Assembly (NCBI GenBank): GCA_002429385.1 | Contig: DIZL01000031.1 | Location: forward strand, 8,818 to 72,817 | Direction: 5' to 3' | Origin: Prolixibacteraceae bacterium UBA6029 | GTDB lineage: Bacteria > Bacteroidota > Bacteroidia > Bacteroidales > Prolixibacteraceae | Length of the DNA: 64,000 nucleotides | Shown here: positions 26,776-35,885 of the stretch, piece after piece | Numbering within the stretch: the stretch's first letter is position 1 | Layout: every line of letters starts with the position of its first letter | The notes under the pieces: model-generated | Databases searched by the model: none | Seen by the model: only the letters and a program-made list of their open reading frames with translations | Told to the model about the DNA's origin: nothing | Position numbers and translations under genes: made by a program

Positions 26776-27013
26776 ACTTTTTGTATTGATGTCTTAAAAT
26801 TTGATTTCGAATGCGGCTTTTATAGTGATCATCGCCCGAATCGCTATCTTTTGAATAGAAGACAAAGGCAATATTAATGATTGCCAGCAGCACTAAGAAA
26901 GCTCCAACATATCGTACAGGATTTGGAATAGATGCAAAAATCAGGATTCCAAAAACAAGTATACCTGCTCCTAAAATGAATTGACTGTAATTAACGAATT
27001 GTTTTTTCATCAT
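26774..27013 (-). CDS. Small two-helix membrane protein at the end of the carboxylase operon
   Basis: A 79-residue protein with two hydrophobic segments (about residues 10-28 and 32-52) and a charged C-terminal tail rich in Asp, Arg and Lys. I do not recognise a family. It lies 62 bases downstream of the carboxyltransferase gene and its stop codon overlaps the operon terminator, so it is likely co-transcribed. It resembles neither an OadG-type gamma subunit (one helix, Pro-rich linker) nor an OadB beta subunit, so a sodium-pump role should not be assumed. Confidence 0.6.
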   Translation of the reverse strand: MMKKQFVNYSQFILGAGILVFGILIFASIPNPVRYVGAFLVLLAIINIAFVFYSKDSDSGDDHYKSRIRNQILRHQYKK

Positions 27014-27075
27014 TCACCTCCATTCTTTTCGTACAATTGCTTTTACGAAGGATAGAGGCGATATGTTTCTTTCAG

Positions 27076-28611
27076 TTACAATGGTATGTTACCATGTTTC
27101 CTCGGCAAATTTGATTTTCGTTTATTATGGGTCATATTCAAGGCCTGTATGATTTTATACCGCGTATCCTGGGGCAGAATAATTTCATCAATATAACCAA
27201 GAGCAGCAGCACGGTATGGATTTGCAAATTTTTCACGATAATCCTCTACGGCTTCGAATTTTTCTTCGTCTGTAAGCTTTCCACGATACAAGATATTAAT
27301 TGCACCTTCAGGACCCATAACGGCTATCTCGGCCGTAGGATAAGCAAAATTCACATCAGCGCCAATGTGCTTGCTTGACATTACATCGTATGCACCACCA
27401 TATGCTTTACGGGTGATCAGGGTAATTTTGGGAACTGTTGCTTCAGCAAAAGCATACAATAGTTTGGCTCCGTGTTTGATGATTCCACCAAATTCCTGAG
27501 CTGTTCCGGGTAAAAATCCAGGAACATCAACCAATGTAACCAGCGGAATGTTGAATGCATCACAGAAGCGAACGAAACGGGCAGCTTTTGTTGATGAGTT
27601 TATATCAAGTACACCTGCCAGGTAAGCAGGCTGATTAGCCACAATTCCAATAGGCTTTCCACCCATCCTGGCAAAGCCGATAACTATATTGGCCGCATAA
27701 TGTGGCTGAACCTCCAGAAAATGTTCATCATCTATTATTTTGTGGATGATGTCCTTAATGTCGTAAGGCTTGTTTGGATCTACAGGAACAATATGATTTA
27801 AGGAAGGATCCGGTCTGTTTTCCGGGTCAGTGGAGACTTTAAATGGTGGTTCTTCCATGTTATTGGAAGGGATGAAACTAAAAAGTTCTCTCACCATCAT
27901 AAGGGTTTGTTCCTCGTCAATTCCTGTAAAATGGGCTACACCGCTTTTTGATGCATGTGTAATGGCACCACCAAGTTCTTCTTTGGTAACATCTTCATGC
28001 GTGACCGTCCGGATTACTTCAGGACCGGTAACAAACATATGACTGGTCTTTTCAACCATGAAAATGAAATCAGTCAGAGCAGGTGAATAGACAGCACCAC
28101 CGGCACATGGTCCAAGAATAGCGCTGATTTGTGGAATTACACCTGATGAAATGACGTTATTGTGAAAAATATCGGCATATCCGGCCAAACTTTCAACACC
28201 TTCCTGAATCCGGGCACCTCCGGAATCATTAAGTCCAATGACCGGAGCACCCATCTTAATGGCCAGATCCTGAAGCTTTAAAATTTTATCTGCATTGGTA
28301 CGACTTAATGTACCACCAAAGACCGTGAAATCCTGTGCAAAAACATAAACCAGTCGACCATTGATTTTGCCGTATCCCGAAACCAAACCGTCACCGGGAT
28401 ATTTTAACTTATCGATTCCAAAATCTGTGCCCTTATGAGTCACCATTTTATCGATTTCATTAAATGTGCCGGGATCCAACAGGATCGCAATCCGTTCACG
28501 GGCCGTATTCTTTCCTGCCTCGTGTTGTTTCAGAACTCGTTTTTCTCCTCCTCCTGATTCGGCCTCCTGGTTTAGGGTCTCAAACTGATCAAATTTGGCT
28601 TTTAAATCCAT
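27076..28611 (-). CDS. Acyl-CoA carboxylase carboxyltransferase (propionyl-/methylmalonyl-CoA type)
   Basis: A 511-residue carboxyltransferase with two crotonase-like halves. Visible family blocks: GGEKRVLKQHEAGKNTARERI, FAQDFTVFGGTLS (in part), LNDSGGARIQEGVESLAGY, ILGPCAGGAVYSPALTDF, and in the C-terminal half LVDVPGFLPGTAQEFGGII and ITRKAYGGAYDVMSSKHIGAD (quoted in part). The sequence is of the PccB/MmdA kind, moving CO2 between carboxybiotin and propionyl-CoA. With a separate biotin carboxylase and BCCP in the same operon, it probably works as an ATP-dependent propionyl-CoA carboxylase; a role with acetyl-CoA cannot be excluded. A 200-bp repeat-rich gap separates it from the BCCP gene. 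Confidence 0.93.
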   Translation of the reverse strand: MDLKAKFDQFETLNQEAESGGGEKRVLKQHEAGKNTARERIAILLDPGTFNEIDKMVTHKGTDFGIDKLKYPGDGLVSGYGKINGRLVYVFAQDFTVFGGTLSRTNADKILKLQDLAIKMGAPVIGLNDSGGARIQEGVESLAGYADIFHNNVISSGVIPQISAILGPCAGGAVYSPALTDFIFMVEKTSHMFVTGPEVIRTVTHEDVTKEELGGAITHASKSGVAHFTGIDEEQTLMMVRELFSFIPSNNMEEPPFKVSTDPENRPDPSLNHIVPVDPNKPYDIKDIIHKIIDDEHFLEVQPHYAANIVIGFARMGGKPIGIVANQPAYLAGVLDINSSTKAARFVRFCDAFNIPLVTLVDVPGFLPGTAQEFGGIIKHGAKLLYAFAEATVPKITLITRKAYGGAYDVMSSKHIGADVNFAYPTAEIAVMGPEGAINILYRGKLTDEEKFEAVEDYREKFANPYRAAALGYIDEIILPQDTRYKIIQALNMTHNKRKSNLPRKHGNIPL

Positions 28612-28620
28612 AAAATGTTT

Positions 28621-28800
28621 CTATTGTTTCTATTGTTTGAAATGTTTCTGTTGTTTGAAAACAAAGGGTTTGAAATTGAACTTGCTTCTGCAACGAACTT
28701 GTTTCTCAAGTTACTATTGTTACTATTGTTTGAAATATTGCTGTTGTTCGTGTGCATAGTAACTTGCAGAAGCAAGTTCGATTTTCAAACAAAAGAAACC
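28621..28800. repeat. Word-repeat hairpin within the carboxylase operon
   Basis: The left part repeats the words CTATTGTTT and TTTGAAA with variation. GAACTTGCTTCTGCAA (28678-28693) and TTGCAGAAGCAAGTTC (28764-28779) are perfect 16-bp inverted repeats, with a second pair nested inside (CAAGTTACTAT near 28708 and ATAGTAACTTG near 28756). The outer AAACAAAAGAAACC pairs with the GTTTCTATTGTTT words. It lies between the BCCP and carboxyltransferase genes. Confidence 0.65.
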
Positions 28801-28811
28801 TTTCAACCCCT

Positions 28812-29321
28812 TTATTCTATTTCTACTAATTTCTGATGGGCATCAATGGTACTGCCTTCGCTCACAAATATTTTTATAACTTTTCCGTCAATGGGTGATT
28901 TATATTCACTTTCCATTTTCATGGCTGAAATCGTAATAACCGTATCCCCTTTTTTTACCTCATCACCCACCTTAACCGGTATTTTAATAACCTTTCCGGG
29001 CATGGGAGAGGATATTGTATTTTCAGAGGTGAGTTGTATTGCTCCTGTCCGATTCCTGAGATACCTTGATTCTGCATCAATTACCTCAATATCATAACTG
29101 TGATAAAGCGTGTATGCAGTAAAAAGCTTTACTTTTGGTTGAGGTACCAATTCAATGTTGTATGAGCGGCCATTTGCAAGAATAGAAAAGATACCTTCAT
29201 CATTATGCATTAAATCTACCTGATAGATCTTATCATCAACCTTTATTTCAAGAAGGTTCTCAAACTGTTTTAATATCTCAACTGAAGCAATTCGTTTGTC
29301 TATTTTGATTTCTACTGACAT
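28812..29321 (-). CDS. Biotin carboxyl carrier protein
   Basis: A 169-residue protein whose C-terminal 75 residues are a biotinyl domain: SPMPGKVIKIPVKVGDEVKKGD, then the biotinylation motif SAMKMES with the acceptor Lys, then SPIDGKVIKIFVSEGS (in part). The N-terminal ~90 residues form a small separate domain, as in BCCP subunits of PCC/MmdC-type complexes. It shuttles carboxybiotin between the biotin carboxylase encoded 12 bases upstream and the carboxyltransferase encoded downstream. Confidence 0.92.
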   Translation of the reverse strand: MSVEIKIDKRIASVEILKQFENLLEIKVDDKIYQVDLMHNDEGIFSILANGRSYNIELVPQPKVKLFTAYTLYHSYDIEVIDAESRYLRNRTGAIQLTSENTISSPMPGKVIKIPVKVGDEVKKGDTVITISAMKMESEYKSPIDGKVIKIFVSEGSTIDAHQKLVEIE

Positions 29322-29333
29322 TTTTCTGGGGGG

Positions 29334-30848
29334 TTACAGGCGTTCAAAATTCTTTTGATAAGTGTACTTTTTCCATCGGTTCTGTGCGGTATACATTTCT
29401 TTCGAGGTCTGGGCGATATTCAACCGGTCCAGATATTCGATGTATGCGGCAATGATGACCATATCTTCACATTCAGGAGTGCACTTGGTGTCGGCTAGCA
29501 GAATCGCTTTATTTTTTTCGATAAAGTTGGTGTCGTAATTTCCACTTCGGAAATCATCCGTATCCATGATGCGTTCCAGAAACTTAATCGAAGTCTTTAC
29601 TCCTGTAATCTTATATTCGTAAAGCGCCCTTTTCATTCGATCGATAGCTTCGTTTCTGTTTTCGGCCCATACAATCAGTTTCGAAATCATCGAATCGTAG
29701 TAAATCGGAATTTCATATCCTTCATAAACATATCCGTCCGACCGGACACCCAAACCTAAGGGTTGTGTAATGTTGTATATTTTCCCCGGGTTAGGCATGA
29801 AATTATTGTCCGAATCTTCAGCATAAATACGGCATTCAATGGCATGACCGGTCTGCCGTAATTTTTCCTGAGTAATTGTTAACGGGTGACCTTCGGCAAT
29901 TAAAATCTGTTGTTTCACCAGGTCAATACCCGTGATGCGCTCGGTAATGGGGTGTTCAACCTGGAGCCGCGTATTCATTTCCAGAAAATAGAAATTCAGA
30001 TCGTTGTCAACTAAAAATTCTATAGTACCGGCACCCTCATAATTTACTGTTCTGGCAGCTTCAACAGCATATTCACCCATTTTCTTTCGCAGCTCGGGTG
30101 TCATCAAAGGTGAAGGCGTTTCTTCAATCATCTTCTGGTGTCGCCGTTGAACCGAGCATTCACGTTCAAATAAATGGATGAAGTTACCGTGCTGGTCGCC
30201 TAAGATCTGAAATTCAATGTGATGTGGCGAAGAAATATATTTTTCGATGTAAACCGAATCATTTCCAAACGATGATTTAGCTTCCGATCTGGCCGATCTG
30301 ACCAGCGAGACAATATCTTTCTCATTGGTTATCAGTCGCATTCCTTTTCCGCCACCGCCAGCCGCTGCCTTTACCATGACTGGTAGACCTATCTTTTTGA
30401 TGGTGTCAACTGCATCCTTTTCTGTTTTTAGACTTTCGGTGGTTCCCGGAACAACGGGTACTCCTGCTGCAATCATGGTCAGCCGGGCCTGGATCTTATT
30501 GCCCATCTGATTAATTACTTCAGGTGACGGACCGATAAACTTGATACCATTATCCGCACATTTTTGTGCAAAACCAGCATTCTCTGATAAAAAACCGTAA
30601 CCCGGATGAATCGCATCAGCTTTCGTCTTTTTGGCAACATCGATTATTTTATCAGCATTTAAATAACTTTCGGAGGAGGTGGATGGTCCGATATGATATG
30701 CCTCGTCTGCATACCTGACATGCATGGAGGTGCGGTCGGCATCAGAAAATACTGCAACGGTCGAAATACCCATTTCACGGCATGTCCGCATAATACGAAT
30801 GGCTATTTCACCCCGGTTGGCAATAAGAATTTTATTAAATTTTTGCAT
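29334..30848 (-). CDS. accC: Biotin carboxylase subunit of acyl-CoA carboxylase
   Basis: A 504-residue ATP-grasp enzyme that carboxylates biotin from bicarbonate. It opens KILIANRGEIAIRIMRTCRE, has the Gly-rich ATP loop KAAAGGGGKGMRL, the catalytic block FIHLFERECSVQRRHQK and MNTRLQVEHPITE. The length exceeds stand-alone AccC (~450) by a C-terminal tail of about 50 residues with Cys and Tyr, often seen in PCC-type subunits. It is the first gene of a four-gene operon. A 26-bp perfect palindrome at 30930-30955 lies 82 bases upstream and may be an operator. Symbol given by family; pccA-like naming would be equally fair. Confidence 0.93.
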   Translation of the reverse strand: MQKFNKILIANRGEIAIRIMRTCREMGISTVAVFSDADRTSMHVRYADEAYHIGPSTSSESYLNADKIIDVAKKTKADAIHPGYGFLSENAGFAQKCADNGIKFIGPSPEVINQMGNKIQARLTMIAAGVPVVPGTTESLKTEKDAVDTIKKIGLPVMVKAAAGGGGKGMRLITNEKDIVSLVRSARSEAKSSFGNDSVYIEKYISSPHHIEFQILGDQHGNFIHLFERECSVQRRHQKMIEETPSPLMTPELRKKMGEYAVEAARTVNYEGAGTIEFLVDNDLNFYFLEMNTRLQVEHPITERITGIDLVKQQILIAEGHPLTITQEKLRQTGHAIECRIYAEDSDNNFMPNPGKIYNITQPLGLGVRSDGYVYEGYEIPIYYDSMISKLIVWAENRNEAIDRMKRALYEYKITGVKTSIKFLERIMDTDDFRSGNYDTNFIEKNKAILLADTKCTPECEDMVIIAAYIEYLDRLNIAQTSKEMYTAQNRWKKYTYQKNFERL

Positions 30849-30929
30849 GTAATGTTGTTAAATCAGATCATGAAATTGTAATCTAAATGCATTTATCCGT
30901 GCTTTTAGACCGCGGAAAATAGGAATTGT

Positions 30930-30955
30930 TTTCAAGATTGAATTCAATCTTGAAA
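30930..30955. promoter_or_regulatory. 26-bp perfect palindrome upstream of the carboxylase operon
   Basis: The sequence reads the same on both strands over 26 bases, centred on GAATTC, with half-site TTTCAAGATTGAA. It is 82 bases before the biotin carboxylase start codon. On the minus strand, TATTTTCC between palindrome and gene (near 30915) is a possible weak -7 box, so the palindrome would sit where an activator or repressor could act. There is no T tract supporting a terminator. The rest of 30849-31257 has no gene. Confidence 0.5.
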
Positions 30956-31230
30956 TAAAAATGAGGTTAATATATGTCAATATCACTTTTTATTGTTTGT
31001 AATTATCTGATACTATATAATATAGTGCATATTCGTACAATACCCCATCAATTCATTCTCGAACTTTGGGCTACATTTGTTCAAATCGTGGAAAAAGCGA
31101 ATTCAAACTATGAAAATAATAGAGCAACAATAATCTTTATTAAACCAATTATAGAGGAAATTGTTTGCGGGATTGATTCTGATTCGGATAAAAAATACAG
31201 TTAACATATTTTTATTTCTACATTTTATAC

Positions 31231-31238
31231 TATATTTG
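31231..31238 (+). promoter_or_regulatory. -7 box (TATATTTG) for the DUF5916 gene
   Basis: TATATTTG fits TAnnTTTG and is 19 bases before the start codon at 31258. A second match, TAAATTTG at 31245, is too close to the start codon to be used with it. Confidence 0.5.
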
Positions 31239-31257
31239 TACTGCTAAATTTGAACTT

Positions 31258-33912
31258 ATGACCTTGCGCATTGCATTTTCCTTTATATTTATTATAATTG
31301 GATCTGGCTCGGCTTTTGCACAAATCTCTGAAAAATATAGTCTTTCAAGCGATTCATCCGTGAATCGTCTTGCGGGTTCAAATCGCATATATTTTACTAC
31401 ACGAATAGAAAATCGCCCGAAAATTGACGGTAAACTTAACGATGCCTGTTGGGAAAAGGGTGTTTGGGCAGGAGGTTTTACACAACAAGTTCCGGCACAA
31501 GGGAAAAAGCCTTCACAGAAAACTGAAGTAAAAATTCTATATGACAACAATAATCTGTATGTTGGGTTTAAATGCTATGATAAAGGACCCGGTAAAATCA
31601 GACCCATATTAAGCCGGAGAGATAACAGCATAGGGGATATTGTCGGCATTGCGTTCGATTCATATCACGATAAACAGACCGCCTACGAATTTAATATTGC
31701 TGCTTCCGGTCAAAAAGTAGATATGGTGCACCTGGGGGCCTATAATCTGGACTACAACTGGGACGCAGTCTGGGATGGGAAAACTCAGGTATACGATTCA
31801 ATCTGGACCGCTGAAATGCAAATTCCATTCAATCAGATTCGCTTTGCACCCGGAGAAGATCAGGTTTGGGGTATGCACATCTGGCGTTGGATTGATCGCC
31901 TCAATGAAGAAAGCCAATGGAAACTGGTACCGATAGATGCCCCTGCAATGGTTTATTTATTTGGAGAGTTAAAAGGAATTAAGGGTATTAAACCGAAAAC
32001 AAACTATGAGTTTCTACCTTACCTCAATACACGGTACAGTCCAAATACCGATCTGAATACAAAAACTACCTATGGTGTTGGACTGGATGGGAAAGTTCGT
32101 CTTAATTCAGGATTTACTCTGGATTATGCCATCAACCCCGATTTTGGACAAGTTGAAGCCGATCCGTCGGTACTGAATTTAACTTCCTATGAAGTTTTTA
32201 ATGAAGAAAAAAGGCCGTTTTTTCTGGAAGGAAATACAATCTTGGATTATAGTATCGGTGGGGATATGTTATTCTATAGCCGAAGAATTGGTCATGAACC
32301 AAGTTATTATCCTGAATTGGGACAGAACCAGACCATCTCTATCTCGGATAATACCCCGATTTTAAGTGCGTTAAAACTAACAGGGAAAACCGAAAAAGGA
32401 TTGTCGGTAGGCGTAGTTCAGAGTTCTACAGTAAAAGAATTTGCTACAATATATGGAGGAGACACCAAATCAAAAATAGCTGTAGAACCATTCTCGAATT
32501 TTGTGGTAGGAAGGGTAAAGCAGGATTTCAATCATGGAAATACCGTTTTGGGTGGTATGCTCACCTCAACAATCAGGGATATTAACGATGATCATCTGGC
32601 TTTTTTATCCAAATCAGCCATGACCGGAGGTATTGATTTTCAACACAACTGGGAAAAGCGCAAGTACTTTATCGATTTCAAAGGCTTCTTCTCTGATATT
32701 AAAGGGGATAAAGAAGCCATATCAAAGTTACAGTTGTCACCGGTTCATAATTACCAGAGACCTGGTACAAATTACCTCAATTACGACTCTACCAGAACAA
32801 GTTTATCAGGCTGGGGCGGACTTATTCAGGGAGGTAAACGAAGCGGAAAACTCAGGGCAATTGGTTCATTGAATTGGCGCACTGCGGGTGTTGATTTTAA
32901 TGACGTCGGATATTTGTATCAGGCTGACCTGATTGCTCAAACCATTGACCTGACGTACAAGGTAAGCATACCCAAAGGAATTGTCCGTAGTTATTATGTG
33001 CAGTTTGTTCAGGAACATGACTGGAGCTTCGGATCTGACAATATACAGAGATTGGGTAGAGGCAGCGAAAACATCCTCGACAGGCTGAATTTGCACGGAT
33101 TTATGCAGTTTAATAATCTTTGGCTGGTACACCTTAATACCCGGAAGTATTTCAATATTTACGATACCCGTGAACTCAGGGGTGGTCCAAAACTTTATAA
33201 AGACGGTTACAATGATGTGGAATTATTTGTTCAGACCAATTCCGTAAAGGATTTTTGGGCTGGATTTGGTCCACGTTATAAGTTCTTTTCGGATGGAATT
33301 TCCAAAACCTCCTTTTATACATTGTTCTTAAAGTGGCAGATAAGCGATCGGTTCAGCATTACTTCGCGAACCACTTTTGACCATTCCATCGAGAACAATA
33401 AATACGTTACAACAAAAGTGGACCTGAATAATTCTACAAAATACCTGGTGGGTACCATTGACCGGAATACCATTTCGTCAACACTTCGTTTCGAGTACTT
33501 TATTTCACCTGAAATTTCCCTGCAGTATTATGGAAATCCTTATGCATCAATGGGTAAATACAATAACTTCAGGGAAGTGGCAGATGCTTCAAATAAATCG
33601 TTGGATTTGAGATACCACAAACTGACTCAAATATCGGTGCCTGATATTGGAAATAGCTATGTGTTGCAAAATCAAGATGGATTAAGATATAACCTGAATA
33701 ATCCTGATTTTAACTTTCAGGAATTCCGCTCTAATCTGGTTGGGCGTTGGGAATTTAAGCCGGGATCTACGCTTTACCTGGTCTGGACCAATACACGTTC
33801 TGCTTATTCTGATCAGCGAAATCAATCTATTCTGGAAAGCTTTGGAAATATTATGAAGGTAAATTCACAAAATGTATTTATGATCAAGTTCAGCTATTGG
33901 TTTGCAATCTAA
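31258..33912 (+). CDS. DUF5916 outer membrane protein with CBM9-like domain
   Basis: An 884-residue exported protein. A signal peptide (about 1-21, ending GSAFAQ) is followed by a CBM9-like beta-sandwich domain (about 45-235: KIDGKLNDACWEKG, ILYDNNNLYVGFKCYD, YEFNIAASGQK, WTAEMQIPFNQIRF). From about residue 250 the DUF5916 region begins with Tyr-rich alternating strands to the C-terminus, ending NVFMIKFSYWFAI with a terminal hydrophobic pattern, as expected for an outer-membrane beta-barrel. The family is widespread in Bacteroidota and is often annotated as a carbohydrate-binding or hydrolase-like protein, but no reaction is established. It is followed after 37 bases by a MATE transporter. 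Confidence 0.82.
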   Translation: MTLRIAFSFIFIIIGSGSAFAQISEKYSLSSDSSVNRLAGSNRIYFTTRIENRPKIDGKLNDACWEKGVWAGGFTQQVPAQGKKPSQKTEVKILYDNNNLYVGFKCYDKGPGKIRPILSRRDNSIGDIVGIAFDSYHDKQTAYEFNIAASGQKVDMVHLGAYNLDYNWDAVWDGKTQVYDSIWTAEMQIPFNQIRFAPGEDQVWGMHIWRWIDRLNEESQWKLVPIDAPAMVYLFGELKGIKGIKPKTNYEFLPYLNTRYSPNTDLNTKTTYGVGLDGKVRLNSGFTLDYAINPDFGQVEADPSVLNLTSYEVFNEEKRPFFLEGNTILDYSIGGDMLFYSRRIGHEPSYYPELGQNQTISISDNTPILSALKLTGKTEKGLSVGVVQSSTVKEFATIYGGDTKSKIAVEPFSNFVVGRVKQDFNHGNTVLGGMLTSTIRDINDDHLAFLSKSAMTGGIDFQHNWEKRKYFIDFKGFFSDIKGDKEAISKLQLSPVHNYQRPGTNYLNYDSTRTSLSGWGGLIQGGKRSGKLRAIGSLNWRTAGVDFNDVGYLYQADLIAQTIDLTYKVSIPKGIVRSYYVQFVQEHDWSFGSDNIQRLGRGSENILDRLNLHGFMQFNNLWLVHLNTRKYFNIYDTRELRGGPKLYKDGYNDVELFVQTNSVKDFWAGFGPRYKFFSDGISKTSFYTLFLKWQISDRFSITSRTTFDHSIENNKYVTTKVDLNNSTKYLVGTIDRNTISSTLRFEYFISPEISLQYYGNPYASMGKYNNFREVADASNKSLDLRYHKLTQISVPDIGNSYVLQNQDGLRYNLNNPDFNFQEFRSNLVGRWEFKPGSTLYLVWTNTRSAYSDQRNQSILESFGNIMKVNSQNVFMIKFSYWFAI

Positions 33913-33949
33913 TTCTTTACTTTGTGCTGAATTTATTGAACACTGATTC

Positions 33950-35290
33950 TTGAAAACATTTAAATACTTGCCGGTATACCGGAAAAATCTAGCCCTGGCA
34001 ATTCCGGTGATCTTCTCACAAATTGGACAGGTTACTGTAAATCTGGTGGATAGTATAATGGTTGGCCACATCGGAACCGCCCAGCTGGCAGCTGCATCAT
34101 TTGCCACCAGTGTATTCCTTGTGGGGATGCTTTTTGGCCTGGGAATAACATTGGGAATTACCCCACTTGTTGGTCAATCTTACAATTCAAATCATCCGAA
34201 GAACCTGGGAAGCTGGTTGAAAAACGGCATGTTGGTTAATTTAATTGCCTCAATTCTAATTTGCATAGCAATGTCTTCAGTCGTTTTTCTGATGAACCGG
34301 ATGGGGCAAAGCAAAGAAGTGGTTCAAATGGCTGTCCCGTTTTATCTGATCCATGTGTCCTCCCTTATTCCGCTGATGTTGTTCTTTTCATTCAAACAGT
34401 TTTTTGAAGGAATCGGCAATACAAAAATTGCCATGACTATAACCATCATTATCAACCTGGTCAACATTGCGCTGAACTATGTCCTGATATACGGTAAATT
34501 GGGTTTCCCTGCCATGGGACTGAATGGCTCGGGTGTTGCTTCCCTGATATCCAGATTGTTCATGCCTGTATTATTTCTTCTGATGATCGGTAGGATCCCG
34601 GCATTTCGGGTATACTTAGTTGACGCAATCCATTCAGGTTTCGAAAGAATAAAAATAAAACGGATTTTGTCTATCGGGTTTCCCATCGGGTTACAGATGG
34701 TGATCGAAATTTTGGCCTTCACCTTAGGGGCAATAATGCTTGGCTGGATATCCAAAGAATCACTGGCGGGCCATCAGATCGCAATCAGTATGGCTTCGAT
34801 GACCTACATGATCTCATTTGGACTGGCATCAGCAACTACGATTAGGGTCAGCCATGCATACGGTGAACACGACCGGAATGAACTTAAACATGCCATATTT
34901 GCCTCGCTTCATATCGTGATTGCATTTATGTCACTGATGGGAATCCTGTTCGTTTTACTTCGGAACCAGTTGCCGCTGTTGTTCACTTCCGACCCTGCCG
35001 TCATTGAAGTAGCCGCCGGATTACTGGTTGTAGGTGCATTCTTTCAGATCTTCGACGGGATGCAGGTTGTTCTGCTCGGTGCTTTGCGTGGGATGGCTGA
35101 TGTCAAAATTCCCATGTTTATCGCGTTTTTCTCCTATATCATAGTGAGTTTGCCGATCAGTTACCTTTTAGCCTTTGTCTTCAATTTTGGATATGCCGGC
35201 GTATGGATAGGGTTTGTTTTTGGACTTTCAACGGCGGCTGTTCTTTTTGGATTACGGTTGAAGCATCAGGTGCAGAAATTCGGTCATTAA
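33950..35290 (+). CDS. MATE-family efflux transporter
   Basis: A 446-residue protein with twelve predicted membrane helices in two related halves. The N-terminus NLALAIPVIFSQIGQVTVNLVDSIMVGHIG is the MATE signature (given in part: VDSIMVGHIGTAQLAAASFA). The start codon is TTG at 33950; the next in-frame ATG lies inside the first helix, so a non-ATG start is required. MATE proteins export cationic drugs or metabolites using Na+ or H+ gradients. It is 37 bases downstream of the DUF5916 gene and may be co-transcribed. Confidence 0.92.
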   Translation: MKTFKYLPVYRKNLALAIPVIFSQIGQVTVNLVDSIMVGHIGTAQLAAASFATSVFLVGMLFGLGITLGITPLVGQSYNSNHPKNLGSWLKNGMLVNLIASILICIAMSSVVFLMNRMGQSKEVVQMAVPFYLIHVSSLIPLMLFFSFKQFFEGIGNTKIAMTITIIINLVNIALNYVLIYGKLGFPAMGLNGSGVASLISRLFMPVLFLLMIGRIPAFRVYLVDAIHSGFERIKIKRILSIGFPIGLQMVIEILAFTLGAIMLGWISKESLAGHQIAISMASMTYMISFGLASATTIRVSHAYGEHDRNELKHAIFASLHIVIAFMSLMGILFVLLRNQLPLLFTSDPAVIEVAAGLLVVGAFFQIFDGMQVVLLGALRGMADVKIPMFIAFFSYIIVSLPISYLLAFVFNFGYAGVWIGFVFGLSTAAVLFGLRLKHQVQKFGH

Positions 35291-35422
35291 AAAAGCAGCC
35301 TATATGAATTTAGCTCATATTACCAGCCTTTTGTTATATTTCAGTGACTAATTCACGTATGAAGCATTTATAAAATTACAATTCTTACTTAAAATTACAA
35401 TAGGGTCAATTATCAAATGGCT

Positions 35423-35794
35423 TTATTTCTTTATAGCAGTGAGTGTTTTTGGCCCTTCCGGAGTTTGAACATTGCCTGTTAGTTTATTCTTTTTATGGGT
35501 TAGTGCAATGTTAATCGAATTCCCTTCAACCTCAGTGGTGAAGGTGATATTTTTCTTTACAATTTTCAAATTGCTGGCCACCAATTCACCAGCCTCGACT
35601 TTTATCACACAAATCGTTTGTCCGCTTTTTTCAGAAAAAATCAAACTTCCCTTTTCATATCCATGAGGTGCATCACTAACAGTATAAAGCCATTCGCCGA
35701 TTAAGGATTTGTTCTTCATTTCAGCCTGAAGATCAGAAAATGTAAACAATGAGATCGAAAATAAGAACATCAATGTCCTAAGATGATTTTTCAT
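35423..35794 (-). CDS. Small secreted protein, unknown function
   Basis: A 123-residue protein with a signal peptide (residues 1-24, ending SDLQAE). The mature part, about 100 residues, is strand-rich: SLIGEWLYTVSDAP, GSLIFSEKSGQTICVIKV, ITFTTEVEGNSINIALTHKKNKLTGNVQTPEG (in part). The pattern G-E-W followed by repeated short strands, ending in L-T-G-x-V-x-T-P-E-G, suggests a small lipocalin-like beta-barrel. Many Bacteroidota genomes carry such proteins without known role. It stands alone between the convergent MATE gene and a WecA-like gene in the same direction, 91 bases away. Confidence 0.65.
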   Translation of the reverse strand: MKNHLRTLMFLFSISLFTFSDLQAEMKNKSLIGEWLYTVSDAPHGYEKGSLIFSEKSGQTICVIKVEAGELVASNLKIVKKNITFTTEVEGNSINIALTHKKNKLTGNVQTPEGPKTLTAIKK

Positions 35795-35885
35795 GTTGGA
35801 TTAGATTTGGAGTTTTGTTTTTAAACCGCATATAATAATAATTCAATTAAAACACTGTTACCCATCAAGCACGATTCATCTTTTC

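Noticed and set aside
26774..27013. OadG-like gamma subunit of a sodium-pumping decarboxylase
   Set aside because: The protein has two helices and lacks the Pro/Ala linker and C-terminal Zn-binding His typical of OadG; the operon has an ATP-dependent biotin carboxylase and no beta subunit.
28615..28836. Leu/Phe-rich 73-residue frame between the BCCP and carboxyltransferase genes
   Set aside because: It is produced by translation of the CTATTGTTT-type repeat words and opposes the operon.
30974..31204. 76-residue open frame upstream of the DUF5916 gene
   Set aside because: Low-complexity, A/T-driven composition, no recognisable domain, and it lies in a promoter region with the -7 box just beyond it.
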